Origin: Pelagibacterales bacterium SAG-MED28
Lineage (GTDB): Bacteria > Pseudomonadota > Alphaproteobacteria > Pelagibacterales > Pelagibacteraceae
Direction of reading: 5' to 3'
NCBI GenBank assembly: GCA_014653835.1
Contig: JACWDY010000002.1
Location: 21,001 to 85,000, forward strand
Length of the DNA: 64,000 nucleotides
Below, in pieces: positions 25,395-34,263 of this stretch (the stretch's first letter is position 1; each line of letters opens with the position of its first letter). The notes beneath the pieces are model-generated. The model had not been told where the DNA came from. It saw only the letters and a list, made by a program, of their open reading frames with translations, and did no database searches. Position numbers and translations under genes: made by a program.

Positions 25395-26475
25395 AATCTT
25401 TCCTTTAAAAGTTTTTCGTAATAACATATTTGTTCATATGAATATTCTCTTATCTTTTTAGGGTTCGTATAATACTTCTTGTACCATTTAGTTGATATTT
25501 CTATTGTTTCATTGAAATTTAAAATACTTTTCCATTTTAATTTTATTCTAGCCTTTGAACAATTTAATTTTAATAAATTGGACTCATGCTGTTTAGTATT
25601 AATTTTTTTTATATGCCATGAAACATTTTTCCAGTGTTCCCTCATCTTTTTTACAAGTTTTAAAACATTATACGTTTTATTATTTGCTGGCCCAAAATTA
25701 AAAACTTCACCATGTAAATTAGAGTTATTTCTTAGCTTTGCAGCAAATAATAGATATCCCCCTAAAGCTTCAAATACATGTTGCCAAGGTCTTGTAGAAC
25801 GAGGGTTTCTTATAATAACTTTCTTTTTTTTTGACCAAGATTTCACACAATCAGGAACTAATCTGTCCGGAGACCAATCTCCACCTCCAATTACATTTCC
25901 CGCTCTTGCTACGCCAATTGAAACTTTGTTTTTTTTATTATTAAAATAAGAATTTATATATGATTGAATAATTAATTCTGCTCCTGCTTTAGAAGCGCTG
26001 TATGGATCATGACCACCAAGAATATCATTTTCCTTATAACCTCTTTTAATTTCCATATTTTTATAACTTTTATCACTAGTTATTAGTATAACAATGCATT
26101 TTTTTTTTTTCACAAACCTAAGCGACTCAAGAATATTTAATGTGCCAATAGAATTAGTTGTAATTGTCTCAATAGGATTATTATAGGATTTCTTCACTAG
26201 TGATTGTGCTGCTAGATGAAATACAAAATCAGGATTAAGCGTTTTAAATAACTTGCTAACTTTTTTAAATTTCTAATATCTAATTTTTTGTGTAAAATTT
26301 GCTTCTTTAATCCAAGAGCCTCAAAATTTGATGGTTTAGTTATATAGTCTGATGAAACACCAACTACTTTTGCTCCTAATTTTTTTAACCAGAATGTAAG
26401 CCATGATCCTTTAAAACCTGTGTGTCCGGTTACTATGATAGTTTTGTTTTTAAATGTTTTTTTCAAATTTTTCAT
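25391..26475 (-). pseudogene. rfbG: CDP-glucose 4,6-dehydratase with a one-base frameshift
   Basis: Converts CDP-glucose to CDP-4-keto-6-deoxyglucose. The N-terminal 80 or so residues (TIIVTGHTGFKGSWLTFWLK) lie in one frame and the rest in another (from NPDFVFHLAAQSLVKKSY, with DPYSASKAGAE as the YxxxK site). The break falls at an A6 run (26261-26266 on the plus strand, T6). Seven A residues would restore an unbroken protein of about 361 residues with the sequence DIRNLKKVSKLFKTLNPDF. All other motifs are intact and the reading frame is otherwise clean. The change is therefore recent, a sequencing error, or corrected by slippage on the A tract. Confidence 0.85.
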
Positions 26476-27380
26476 TTTATTTTTTTCTTATAATGATTAA
26501 TTGTATATTTTAAACCTCTTAACAATCCAATTTTTGGCTTCCAACCAACAAGTTTATAAACTTTCTTAATATCAGGATACGAAATCAAAGATTCATCTTT
26601 TCTAATAGGAATTTTGCCTTTATCTAATTCACCAGAATTTATAATTTTTTTAATATTTTGTATAACGTTAATAACTTTAATTGGTCGCCCGAAACCTAGG
26701 TTAATTATTTGTTTTTTAACTTTTTTGGATTTTAAAAGTAACATTATTCCTCTGATTACATCATCAATGTATAGAAAATCTCTTAATTGAGTGCCAGCGG
26801 AACAAGGAAATTTTTGATTTAGTAAACAAGATTTAATAACAAAAGGTATCAATCTATCAAATTTTTGGTGAGGACCATAAACCTGATATAACCTTATAAT
26901 TATAAAATTAAATTTAAATTTTTTTTGGTTATTCAATAAAAATTTGGTTGATAAAAACTTTGCCTTTGAATAATTAGATTTTAATTTTTTCTGGTTAATA
27001 TTCATACTTTCATTATGGGGGGGCTTATTTTGCTCATATTCAAGGCTGCTTCCTATTTGCAAAAACTTTTCTATATTTAAATTTTTAACGACATCTAATA
27101 TATTCTTTAAACCTACAAAATGTGTAAAATATGTTTTTTTGCGACTTGAATGATCAATATTTCCTCCTAGATTAATTATGTAGTCATAATTTGATTTAAT
27201 TTTTTTCTTTAGATCTTTAATTTTTGAAATGTCTGCAAGAATATATTTTACCTTTTTAATTTTTATATTTGGCTTTTTTCTGGAGAGTACTGTTACTTGC
27301 CATTTTTTTTTTAAACAATGCAAAGATAAATTAGTTCCTATAAAACCTGTTCCGCCAATTATCAGAATTTTTTTTTTCAT
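26472..27380 (-). CDS. NAD-dependent epimerase/dehydratase (SDR), likely NDP-4-ketosugar reductase
   Basis: Extended SDR of 302 residues: IIGGTGFIGTNL (about 6-17), IGSSLEYEQN with the catalytic serine, and NYSKAKFLSTKF supplying the YxxxK pair. Its place directly before rfbG and rfbF suggests it reduces or epimerises CDP-4-keto-6-deoxyglucose, like abequose- and paratose-type synthases. No RfbH-type 3-dehydratase gene is present here. Overlaps rfbG by four bases. Confidence 0.8.
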   Translation of the reverse strand: MKKKILIIGGTGFIGTNLSLHCLKKKWQVTVLSRKKPNIKIKKVKYILADISKIKDLKKKIKSNYDYIINLGGNIDHSSRKKTYFTHFVGLKNILDVVKNLNIEKFLQIGSSLEYEQNKPPHNESMNINQKKLKSNYSKAKFLSTKFLLNNQKKFKFNFIIIRLYQVYGPHQKFDRLIPFVIKSCLLNQKFPCSAGTQLRDFLYIDDVIRGIMLLLKSKKVKKQIINLGFGRPIKVINVIQNIKKIINSGELDKGKIPIRKDESLISYPDIKKVYKLVGWKPKIGLLRGLKYTINHYKKKIK

Positions 27381-27381
27381 A

Positions 27382-28722
27382 TCACCTATTAAAGAAAGAA
27401 TTGATACTTTTTGGTTTTTTACTTAAATTTAATAAACTTCCTTTTTTTTTAAGTTTGTAAGAAAAAATATTATTACTTATTCTTTTGGAATGAATACTTT
27501 TCCAAATTTTGTCAGAGTACAAATCAAACAAAGGATCTTCGGTAACTTGTATAATAGAATAACCTCTTTCTAAAGCTTCAACAATTGCTCCAGTTGAACC
27601 TATAAAAATTGAAAGATTCTCATTATTAAATTTTTTTTTAGTATTCAAACTTTTAATACTTTTAATCTCTTTTATTAATTGAATATTTACCTTAGTTGTG
27701 TTGGCAGCAGGGTGATTTTTTATTTTAAAACTCTTTATGTCTATTGATAATTTATCTCTTAATAATTTAAGTGATGTTGAAATATTTTCAGGTGATTTAA
27801 CAAATATCGGTAAAAATATTATATTTGAAAAAATTTTTTTTTTTAGTGTAAATCGATTTGAAGGCATAAAAATAGTTTCATTTTTCTTCCAGCCTAAAGT
27901 TCTAAAATAGTCTATTTGATCTTTTCCATTAACGATTATCTTAGATGGAGAGTATTTTTTCTTTACATAATTAGATGGGAACGGAACGGGAGGGGCGTGT
28001 ATGTAGCCTGTCAGTTTTATCTTTTTTTTATAAGTTCTTAAATATTTTATTAAGTAGTTTTGGAATGGCTGTCCCTCATAAGGGATTAAAACATTTTTCA
28101 AGTCTAATCTAATATTTTTTTTAAAAACGTTTATAAGCGTTTCTGCTAAATAACGATGTTTACTTATCATAAAATTAAAATAAGTAATATCTTTGAAGAA
28201 ATATTTAAAATTATTTTTTAAAACTTCGATAATTTTAAAAAGTGAAATTTTTTTTTTTATATCTGTTTGAAATAAAAATATATTCTTATCAATTTTATTA
28301 GGAAGAACTTGATCCATAAAAATTACAAACCATAGTGTATTTTTTGTATCTCTTGAGTTAACATTAAAATATCTATCATGAAAAGATCCATTTTTTTTAA
28401 AATTATTTTTAAAAGCCCAGGTAATAATTATTTTTTGGTAAATAAATTTTTTATCAAAGATTAATTTATATTTAGTTAAATAGCTGATGGATAATAAGTT
28501 TTTTATTACGATATATAATCTTTGAAAAATAGACACTTTTTTAGAAGCTAAGAAATTTGAATATATAAAACCAAATGTTTCGCCAGTTCTAGTTATATAA
28601 ATTGGCGAATCGAATGTGTCTTTAAATTTTATTTTTTTAAAATATGTATGAGTTTTTTTAATTTTTTCTAATACTCTGAACTGCTTTAACTTTAAATTGT
28701 CTAAGTTATTCTCATCATTCAT
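27382..28722 (-). CDS. GT-B-like surface polysaccharide protein, family unrecognised
   Basis: 446 residues with no signal peptide. The C-terminal half has phrases seen in capsule and O-antigen transferases of the GT-B fold: GYIHAPPVPFPSNYVKKK, FKIKNHPAANTTK, and FIGSTGAIVEALERGYSII near 375-393. A glycosyl- or glycerophosphate-transferase role fits, but the acceptor is unknown. It shares this pattern with the genes at 36387 and 42311. Two bases from the SDR gene. Confidence 0.55.
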   Translation of the reverse strand: MNDENNLDNLKLKQFRVLEKIKKTHTYFKKIKFKDTFDSPIYITRTGETFGFIYSNFLASKKVSIFQRLYIVIKNLLSISYLTKYKLIFDKKFIYQKIIITWAFKNNFKKNGSFHDRYFNVNSRDTKNTLWFVIFMDQVLPNKIDKNIFLFQTDIKKKISLFKIIEVLKNNFKYFFKDITYFNFMISKHRYLAETLINVFKKNIRLDLKNVLIPYEGQPFQNYLIKYLRTYKKKIKLTGYIHAPPVPFPSNYVKKKYSPSKIIVNGKDQIDYFRTLGWKKNETIFMPSNRFTLKKKIFSNIIFLPIFVKSPENISTSLKLLRDKLSIDIKSFKIKNHPAANTTKVNIQLIKEIKSIKSLNTKKKFNNENLSIFIGSTGAIVEALERGYSIIQVTEDPLFDLYSDKIWKSIHSKRISNNIFSYKLKKKGSLLNLSKKPKSINSFFNR

Positions 28723-28732
28723 AATTTAATAA

Positions 28733-29458
28733 TTATTTTTTTCTTGGAGATAAATATTTTTCAACTTCAATTAAATTTTTAGGAATATCTACAGAAATTG
28801 AGCGCGAGACTTTTATAAGTTTTATTTTTGTACCTAGATCTATAAATCTTAACAATTCTATATCCTCTATACGTTCTAAGTTTGATTTTTTGTGTTTAGA
28901 AAATTTTTGTAGTTGTTTTTTAGAAAATGCGTAGATACATACTTGTTTTTTAAAATTATTGTGATTTGATTTTTTTTTTCCAGGAATAACAGATCGTGAA
29001 AAATATATTAAGTCACCGTTCTGGGCAGTAACTGCTTTAATAATATTTTTATCCTTTATTTTGGAATAATCTGTTTCATCGGCATAACCGCAAATAACGT
29101 GATTAAAATATTTTTTTTTTGCTTTGATGATTTTTTTAATATCATTGGGTTGGATTAGAGGCTCATCACCCTGAACATTAATAAAAAATTTTGACTTCAT
29201 TTTTCTAGCAGCAAATGCAATTCTATCTGTTCCTGTCTTAATGTTTTTAGGGCTCATAATTGAATTAAAGTTATTTTCACTTGCTTTTTTTTGAATTTTT
29301 TTACTATCAGTAACTATAAATATTTTACTTTTTTTAACTGCTTTTGCGCATTGTTCTGCTACTCTTATTATCATCTCTTTTCCATGAATTTTCTTGAGTG
29401 GCTTACCTTTAAATCTCGATGAATTGAAACGCGCTGGTATTAAAATTGAAAAATTCAT
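28733..29458 (-). CDS. kdsB: 3-deoxy-manno-octulosonate cytidylyltransferase-like (KdsB family)
   Basis: Activates a 3-deoxy-2-keto sugar acid as its CMP derivative. The P-loop-like start IPARFNSSRFKGKPL, VTDSKKI, INVQGDEPLI and SRSVIP follow the KdsB pattern, ending with SVDIPKNLIEVEKYL. Length 241 is normal. In this operon it may act on Kdo itself or on a related acid sugar; a second housekeeping copy elsewhere would favour the latter. Confidence 0.85.
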   Translation of the reverse strand: MNFSILIPARFNSSRFKGKPLKKIHGKEMIIRVAEQCAKAVKKSKIFIVTDSKKIQKKASENNFNSIMSPKNIKTGTDRIAFAARKMKSKFFINVQGDEPLIQPNDIKKIIKAKKKYFNHVICGYADETDYSKIKDKNIIKAVTAQNGDLIYFSRSVIPGKKKSNHNNFKKQVCIYAFSKKQLQKFSKHKKSNLERIEDIELLRFIDLGTKIKLIKVSRSISVDIPKNLIEVEKYLSPRKK

Positions 29459-29485
29459 TTATAGATAACTCTTATTAATAATATT

Positions 29486-31072
29486 TTAATTTTTAATATA
29501 ATTCGATTTAGTTAAAAAACTTAGCTTATTTTTAATTTTTTTATCCAAATTCTTAAAAAAAATGAAAGAATCGTCCTTTTCGGGATCATTATTTTTGTAA
29601 CCATCAAAACCGGCTAAAAAGATTTTACTAACATTTCCTGAAAGACATACAGAAATCGAATATACTATTGCTAATGGTAAGTTAAATTGACAATAATTTT
29701 CTTTTATCAAAAGTTTTTTATTAGGTGAAATTTTAAAACCATAATCAAAGATTGTTTTATTATTTGCAAATAATAATTTTCTTAAATTCCTGTCCATCAT
29801 TGAAAAAGGAGTTATTAAATTTGTTTTTATGTCTTTGTAAAAAAAACTATCAGAAATAATTCTATTTGGGTGGCAAACTACTCTAAAATTAATTTCATTC
29901 TCTGGTATATGTTTATTTGTATTCAAGGCCATTACAATTAAATTATTTTTTTTGATAAATTTCGTAATCTCTGATTTTCTTTTTTTAACAGAAGCTCCTG
30001 AACCTAAAATTAAGACTTTTTTGTCTTTTAAAAAATATTTAGGACTCCACTTACCTGATGGTGACAGATTATAGCTATTTTTTTCAGTAATAATTTTTAA
30101 AGGATTAAATTTTCTCGTATCTTGTTTTTGAAGATTTTGTAAAATTACTTTATAATCCTTTGTTGAATATCTTTTGTCTGAAAGCATTTTTTGTACATAG
30201 GTAGGATGAATTTTGTGGTTTGCGGCAAATTTATAGAAATTATTTGTTCCCCATTGATATTTTTTCTTTAATTTATAAAAATCTTTTTTAATAAAATTCA
30301 ATATTAATTTGTTGGAAGATTTTACTTTGACTATTTTTTTAAAAAATTCCTCAGTTAAAGTATTACCAGGACCTCTACCCATTCCCATAATTGTGCAATC
30401 TACCCATTTACATCCATTTTTAGTAGCAATTTGACTATTTTTAAAAGCTAATTTAAGGTTATTGTGTGCATGAATTCCTAGTTCCTTAGTTGAATATTTT
30501 TTAAATTTCAGAAAAATTTTTTTTGTTTGTTTAGGTAGTAGTGAACCCAAACTATCCGCCAAATAAAGGGCTTTAATCTTTGTTTTGTTTAAAACTTTAC
30601 AAATATTCTGAATTTTTTTTAATTCTAACTCTGAAATTTGCATGATATTAACAAAAACAGTTAATCCTTTTTTTTCAAACCATTTAAAAACATCCTTTAA
30701 TTCAAAAACTTCATCTATATGGCAAGCAAACCGAATAAATTTAATTTTTTTCAAATAATTATTAGGAAAAAATTTTTTACAAATTTTAATATTATTTTCT
30801 GGCGAAGAAATGAATTCTGAAGCATTAACCATTACACCAATATTAATTTTTTTTGGTACTTTTAACAGGTTTAGGGTTTTAAGGTCAGAATGGGCAAATA
30901 TACCTTTTGAGGAGTTTTTTTTTAATGTTCTAAAACCTATTTCTACAAATTTAATATTAATTTTGTTCATTAATATTAAATATTTTTTTGCTAATCTTAA
31001 ATCAAATTGCCAATTATTGTAGTAACCACCGTCTCTTAAAGTACAATCAATAATATTTATTTTATTCAGCAT
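29486..31072 (-). CDS. Two-domain protein: HMGL-type aldolase fused to DUF115/sialyltransferase-like domain
   Basis: Residues 1 to about 300 form a metal-dependent TIM barrel of the HMGL/4-hydroxy-2-oxovalerate aldolase type: DCTLRDGGYYNNW (metal and base residues), YLADSLGSL and the metal pair in GIHAHNN, with CTIMGMGRGPGN. Residues about 340-528 start KKVLILGSGASVKKRK and contain NLPLAIVYSISVCLSGNVSK and IFLAGFDGY, the layout of DUF115/Maf and GT42 sialyltransferases. The first half could make or cleave a 2-keto acid sugar; the second could transfer one. Both halves look complete. It lies three bases from the fused CMP-sugar synthetase gene. Confidence 0.72.
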   Translation of the reverse strand: MLNKINIIDCTLRDGGYYNNWQFDLRLAKKYLILMNKINIKFVEIGFRTLKKNSSKGIFAHSDLKTLNLLKVPKKINIGVMVNASEFISSPENNIKICKKFFPNNYLKKIKFIRFACHIDEVFELKDVFKWFEKKGLTVFVNIMQISELELKKIQNICKVLNKTKIKALYLADSLGSLLPKQTKKIFLKFKKYSTKELGIHAHNNLKLAFKNSQIATKNGCKWVDCTIMGMGRGPGNTLTEEFFKKIVKVKSSNKLILNFIKKDFYKLKKKYQWGTNNFYKFAANHKIHPTYVQKMLSDKRYSTKDYKVILQNLQKQDTRKFNPLKIITEKNSYNLSPSGKWSPKYFLKDKKVLILGSGASVKKRKSEITKFIKKNNLIVMALNTNKHIPENEINFRVVCHPNRIISDSFFYKDIKTNLITPFSMMDRNLRKLLFANNKTIFDYGFKISPNKKLLIKENYCQFNLPLAIVYSISVCLSGNVSKIFLAGFDGYKNNDPEKDDSFIFFKNLDKKIKNKLSFLTKSNYIKN

Positions 31073-31075
31073 AAT

Positions 31076-32845
31076 TTAATTATTTGTTTCTTTGTATTCT
31101 TTAAAAAATTTAAATAAAATTCTATTTATTGCTTTTAATTCTGAATCATAAGTCAATCCACCTACATGAGGAGATACGGAGACGTTGTTATTGTTTTTTG
31201 AAAATTGAATAACTTTACTTTTATTTTTTAATATATCTTCTTCATTTCTTACAACATCAGTATAGTAAGATCTTACTTTTCTTTTTTTTATATTTTGTAA
31301 TAAAACATTCTCATCTATTAATTCTCCTCTTGAAATATTAACAATTTTAATACCTTTTTTTAAATAATGAATAGTTTTAGTGTTTAATATTGATCGTGTT
31401 TTTTCATTTAGTTTTGCAGAAATAATTAAAAAGTCTAAGTTTTTTAAAAATGATTGTAAATTATTTATTTTTTTAAAATTTTTATTTATGCAACTTACGA
31501 ACGGATCATAGTAATGTATCTTTCCTCCTAGATTATGTAAAACTTTTGAAACATTTTTTCCTATTCGACCGAATCCTAAAAAACCAAATTTTAGATTATT
31601 TATTTCTCTGCTTCTTAACTCTTTTTCAAAATTTCGCCAATTGCCTGATTTAACTACTTCTAGTGAAGCCTTATAGTTTCTCAAAGAAGCTAAAACTAGC
31701 AATAAACAAAATTCAGATGAGGCTTTAATGGTTTTAGTGTCTTTAATGCTGTTCAGACTTATCACTTTAATTTTTTTATCTGCTAAATATTTTAAATCTA
31801 AGTGGGTCAATCCAGTAGATGAGGAAATTAAGTATTTTAAATTTTGAAATTGATTTAAAACTTTACTGTTCAGTTTTTTTAATCCAGCTGTAGGCGTTAG
31901 AATTGCCGATACTTTACTTTTAATATTTGAGTTTATAAATTTATAATTATCAATTTCACAATGTATCTCGTTAATATTTTTTAGATATAATTCTTTTTTA
32001 CTTAAATCAAACATGTAATAAGGATAACTATTGAGAAAATATTTAAATCTATTTTTTTTAACAATTATTTTTGGTTTAGTGTCAAATTCTTCATCTAAAA
32101 TTGTAGCTGGAAAATTATTACACAATCCTTTCTCAATTAATTTTTCACAAGTATAAAAATCAGTCACTTCATCTATGTTTATAGATTGGAGTTCGTTCAT
32201 TATATAGGGTTTAATTTTTTTGCCCCATCTAGTAACTTTGTTTACGATAGAATCTCTTTTCATAGAATAAATTGCACCATTTCTTATAAAACATTTTGGA
32301 AAATCTTGTCTTCTAGAAATTTCATTTTCTGGATTTTTTAAATCATAATGTTCTACTAGACCTTTTTTGTTTATTCTTTTCATTCTTAATGGATGCTTAT
32401 CAAATACTCTTGCAAAACTAATCACGGAGTCATATTTATTTGTAAATAATAAATTTAGAGCTTTATCTATATCTTTTCCTGTTCTTAGTGGAGCAACAGC
32501 AGGAATTTCTATAACATACTCGAATTTGGTGTTGTAAATTTGTTCAGCTTTTAAAACAGCATCTCTTAATGCGTCTTTAGATGGGACCTTATCTTTGGCT
32601 AAAACTTTGCTTCTTAAAAAAGGTGTTTCGGCTCCATAATTTTTTGCAATTTTGGCTATTTTTTTACTATCAGTAGAGACAATTAGTTTAGAGATATTTT
32701 TTGAATTTAGACCAGCATAAATAGAATAGCTAATTAAAGGATGTCCGCCAAGTTTTTTTATATTTTTTTCTTTAATTCCTTTAGATCCAGATCTTGCTAG
32801 GATTACACCTAAAACCTTTTTTTTATTATGTTTTATTTTCACCAT
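31076..32845 (-). CDS. Two-domain protein: CMP-sialic-acid-type synthetase fused to D-2-hydroxyacid dehydrogenase
   Basis: Residues 10 to about 240 match acylneuraminate cytidylyltransferases (LGVILARSGSKGIKEKNIK, IVSTDSKKIAKIAK, QDFPKCFIRNGAIY). Residues about 270-589 match the SerA/FDH-like D-2-hydroxyacid dehydrogenases: LISSSTGLTHLD, FGFLGFGRIGKNV as the NAD loop, NISRGELIDENVL and the catalytic histidine in VSPHVGGLTYDSE. 589 residues, with no stop or frameshift between the halves. The second domain could reduce a 2-keto acid or oxidise a 2-hydroxy acid near the sugar being activated. This pairing is not one I recognise as a standard family. Confidence 0.78.
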   Translation of the reverse strand: MVKIKHNKKKVLGVILARSGSKGIKEKNIKKLGGHPLISYSIYAGLNSKNISKLIVSTDSKKIAKIAKNYGAETPFLRSKVLAKDKVPSKDALRDAVLKAEQIYNTKFEYVIEIPAVAPLRTGKDIDKALNLLFTNKYDSVISFARVFDKHPLRMKRINKKGLVEHYDLKNPENEISRRQDFPKCFIRNGAIYSMKRDSIVNKVTRWGKKIKPYIMNELQSINIDEVTDFYTCEKLIEKGLCNNFPATILDEEFDTKPKIIVKKNRFKYFLNSYPYYMFDLSKKELYLKNINEIHCEIDNYKFINSNIKSKVSAILTPTAGLKKLNSKVLNQFQNLKYLISSSTGLTHLDLKYLADKKIKVISLNSIKDTKTIKASSEFCLLLVLASLRNYKASLEVVKSGNWRNFEKELRSREINNLKFGFLGFGRIGKNVSKVLHNLGGKIHYYDPFVSCINKNFKKINNLQSFLKNLDFLIISAKLNEKTRSILNTKTIHYLKKGIKIVNISRGELIDENVLLQNIKKRKVRSYYTDVVRNEEDILKNKSKVIQFSKNNNNVSVSPHVGGLTYDSELKAINRILFKFFKEYKETNN

Positions 32846-32847
32846 TA

Positions 32848-34263
32848 TTAAATTTTTGTTTTATAATAATTTATATTTTTAGAAATATTTTGCGCTAGAT
32901 CCCAGTGTAAAGATGAATTCAATTCAAAAGCTGATAAATTATCTAAGATTTCATGTCCTATTTTTGCTGATTTACTACTACTTATTTTATTTCCTAGGTT
33001 TTTATAAATAACAAAATTTCCAGCTTCTGAATATACTTCATCTTGTTCTAGCCTAAGCAAAAATTTTGATTTTCTGTCTAAATTATAAAAACTACTATCT
33101 ATATTTCTTAATGCTTTTAACGATTTTCCATTGTGTTTAAAAAGATACTTATTAATTTTGTTTACTCCAAAAATTATTTCAAGATTATGTATTTGCATAG
33201 AGTTAATAGAATTATCAAAATGTCTTGGATCCATAAATGGACAATTAATTTTAGACACAAGAATAAAAGATGGGTTAATTTTTTTCTTTTTTTTATAAAA
33301 ACTTATAGCTTGATTGATTGACTGATCAATCATTATATTTGATGTTGCTAAAGCACTTGATCTTTTAAGCGGTATCAATCTATTATTTTTTATTTTTTTA
33401 ACATAATTAAGTACTTTGTTATCTGGGCTAGAAATAATGATGTGACTTATTATTTTTGATTTTAATAAATTATCAATGGTCCAATCAATTAATTTTTTTT
33501 TACCAAGAGTAATAAACTCAGGGGAATTTGAGTCATATTGGCTTCCTCTAATTGGAATGAACCCAATTACAATTGGTTTTTTTTTTTTAGTATTATTTTT
33601 AAAAAATATTTTTGAACGATTTTTTAAAATTTTTTCTTGATTTTTAGTTAAACTAACAGAATGTTTTCTATAATAAAATAGTGGTAAATTAATATTATGA
33701 ATTTTATACTTTTTTTGAAACCTCAACCATATGTCAACACCATCTTGGCAATTAAATTTTTCATCATAACCTCCATTTAATTTTAAAGTAGATACTTTAA
33801 ACATCGTACATGCACCATGTGCAGGTTGATCAAATAATTTTACAGACTTAAAATCATGTCTTTTTATATGAGATAAAATTTTTCCACTATGATCAACTTC
33901 ATAAAAATCAGGAAATACAAATTCTGCTTTTTTATTTTTTTCTAAATAGTTATACATAATTTCTATTGCATTGGGATGAAGCCAGTCGTCAGCATCTAAT
34001 CTAAGTATATATTTTCCTTTTGCAGCGTACAAAGCTCTATTACAAGATTTTATTAATCCAAGATTTTTTTGAAATATAGCTGTAACTAGAGGTGATTTTT
34101 TGGCAAAATTATTGATTATCGATTTAGAGTTATCTTTTGAACCATCATCAATAATTAAAATCTCAAAATCTCGAAAACTTTGGTTGAGACAACTATTTAC
34201 TGATTTATGTAAATATTTACCATAGTTGTGGTTAGTTATATATATAGTTACTTTTGTTTTCAT
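32848..34263 (-). CDS. Two-domain protein: GT2 glycosyltransferase fused to CMP-sugar synthetase-like domain
   Basis: Residues 1 to about 225 are a GT2 domain (VTIYITNHNYGKYLHKSV, LIIDDGSKDNS, LRLDADDWL, YYRKHSVSLT). Residues about 235-471 are a second nucleotidyltransferase domain of the NeuA type (VIGFIPIRGSQYDSNSPEF, then GKKKLIDWTIDNLLKS, IISSPDN). The two together would couple sugar activation with transfer. It overlaps the ABC transporter gene by four bases and precedes the other two fusion genes. Confidence 0.75.
   Translation of the reverse strand: MKTKVTIYITNHNYGKYLHKSVNSCLNQSFRDFEILIIDDGSKDNSKSIINNFAKKSPLVTAIFQKNLGLIKSCNRALYAAKGKYILRLDADDWLHPNAIEIMYNYLEKNKKAEFVFPDFYEVDHSGKILSHIKRHDFKSVKLFDQPAHGACTMFKVSTLKLNGGYDEKFNCQDGVDIWLRFQKKYKIHNINLPLFYYRKHSVSLTKNQEKILKNRSKIFFKNNTKKKKPIVIGFIPIRGSQYDSNSPEFITLGKKKLIDWTIDNLLKSKIISHIIISSPDNKVLNYVKKIKNNRLIPLKRSSALATSNIMIDQSINQAISFYKKKKKINPSFILVSKINCPFMDPRHFDNSINSMQIHNLEIIFGVNKINKYLFKHNGKSLKALRNIDSSFYNLDRKSKFLLRLEQDEVYSEAGNFVIYKNLGNKISSSKSAKIGHEILDNLSAFELNSSLHWDLAQNISKNINYYKTKI

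Noticed and set aside
25395..25427. Eleven extra N-terminal residues for rfbF
   Set aside because: They lie inside the upstream gene and do not match the family; the ATG at 25394 has the standard N-terminus and an ATGA overlap.
25479..25949. 156-residue plus-strand frame opposite rfbG
   Set aside because: Entirely antisense to a conserved dehydratase, with Phe/Leu-rich shadow composition and no motif.
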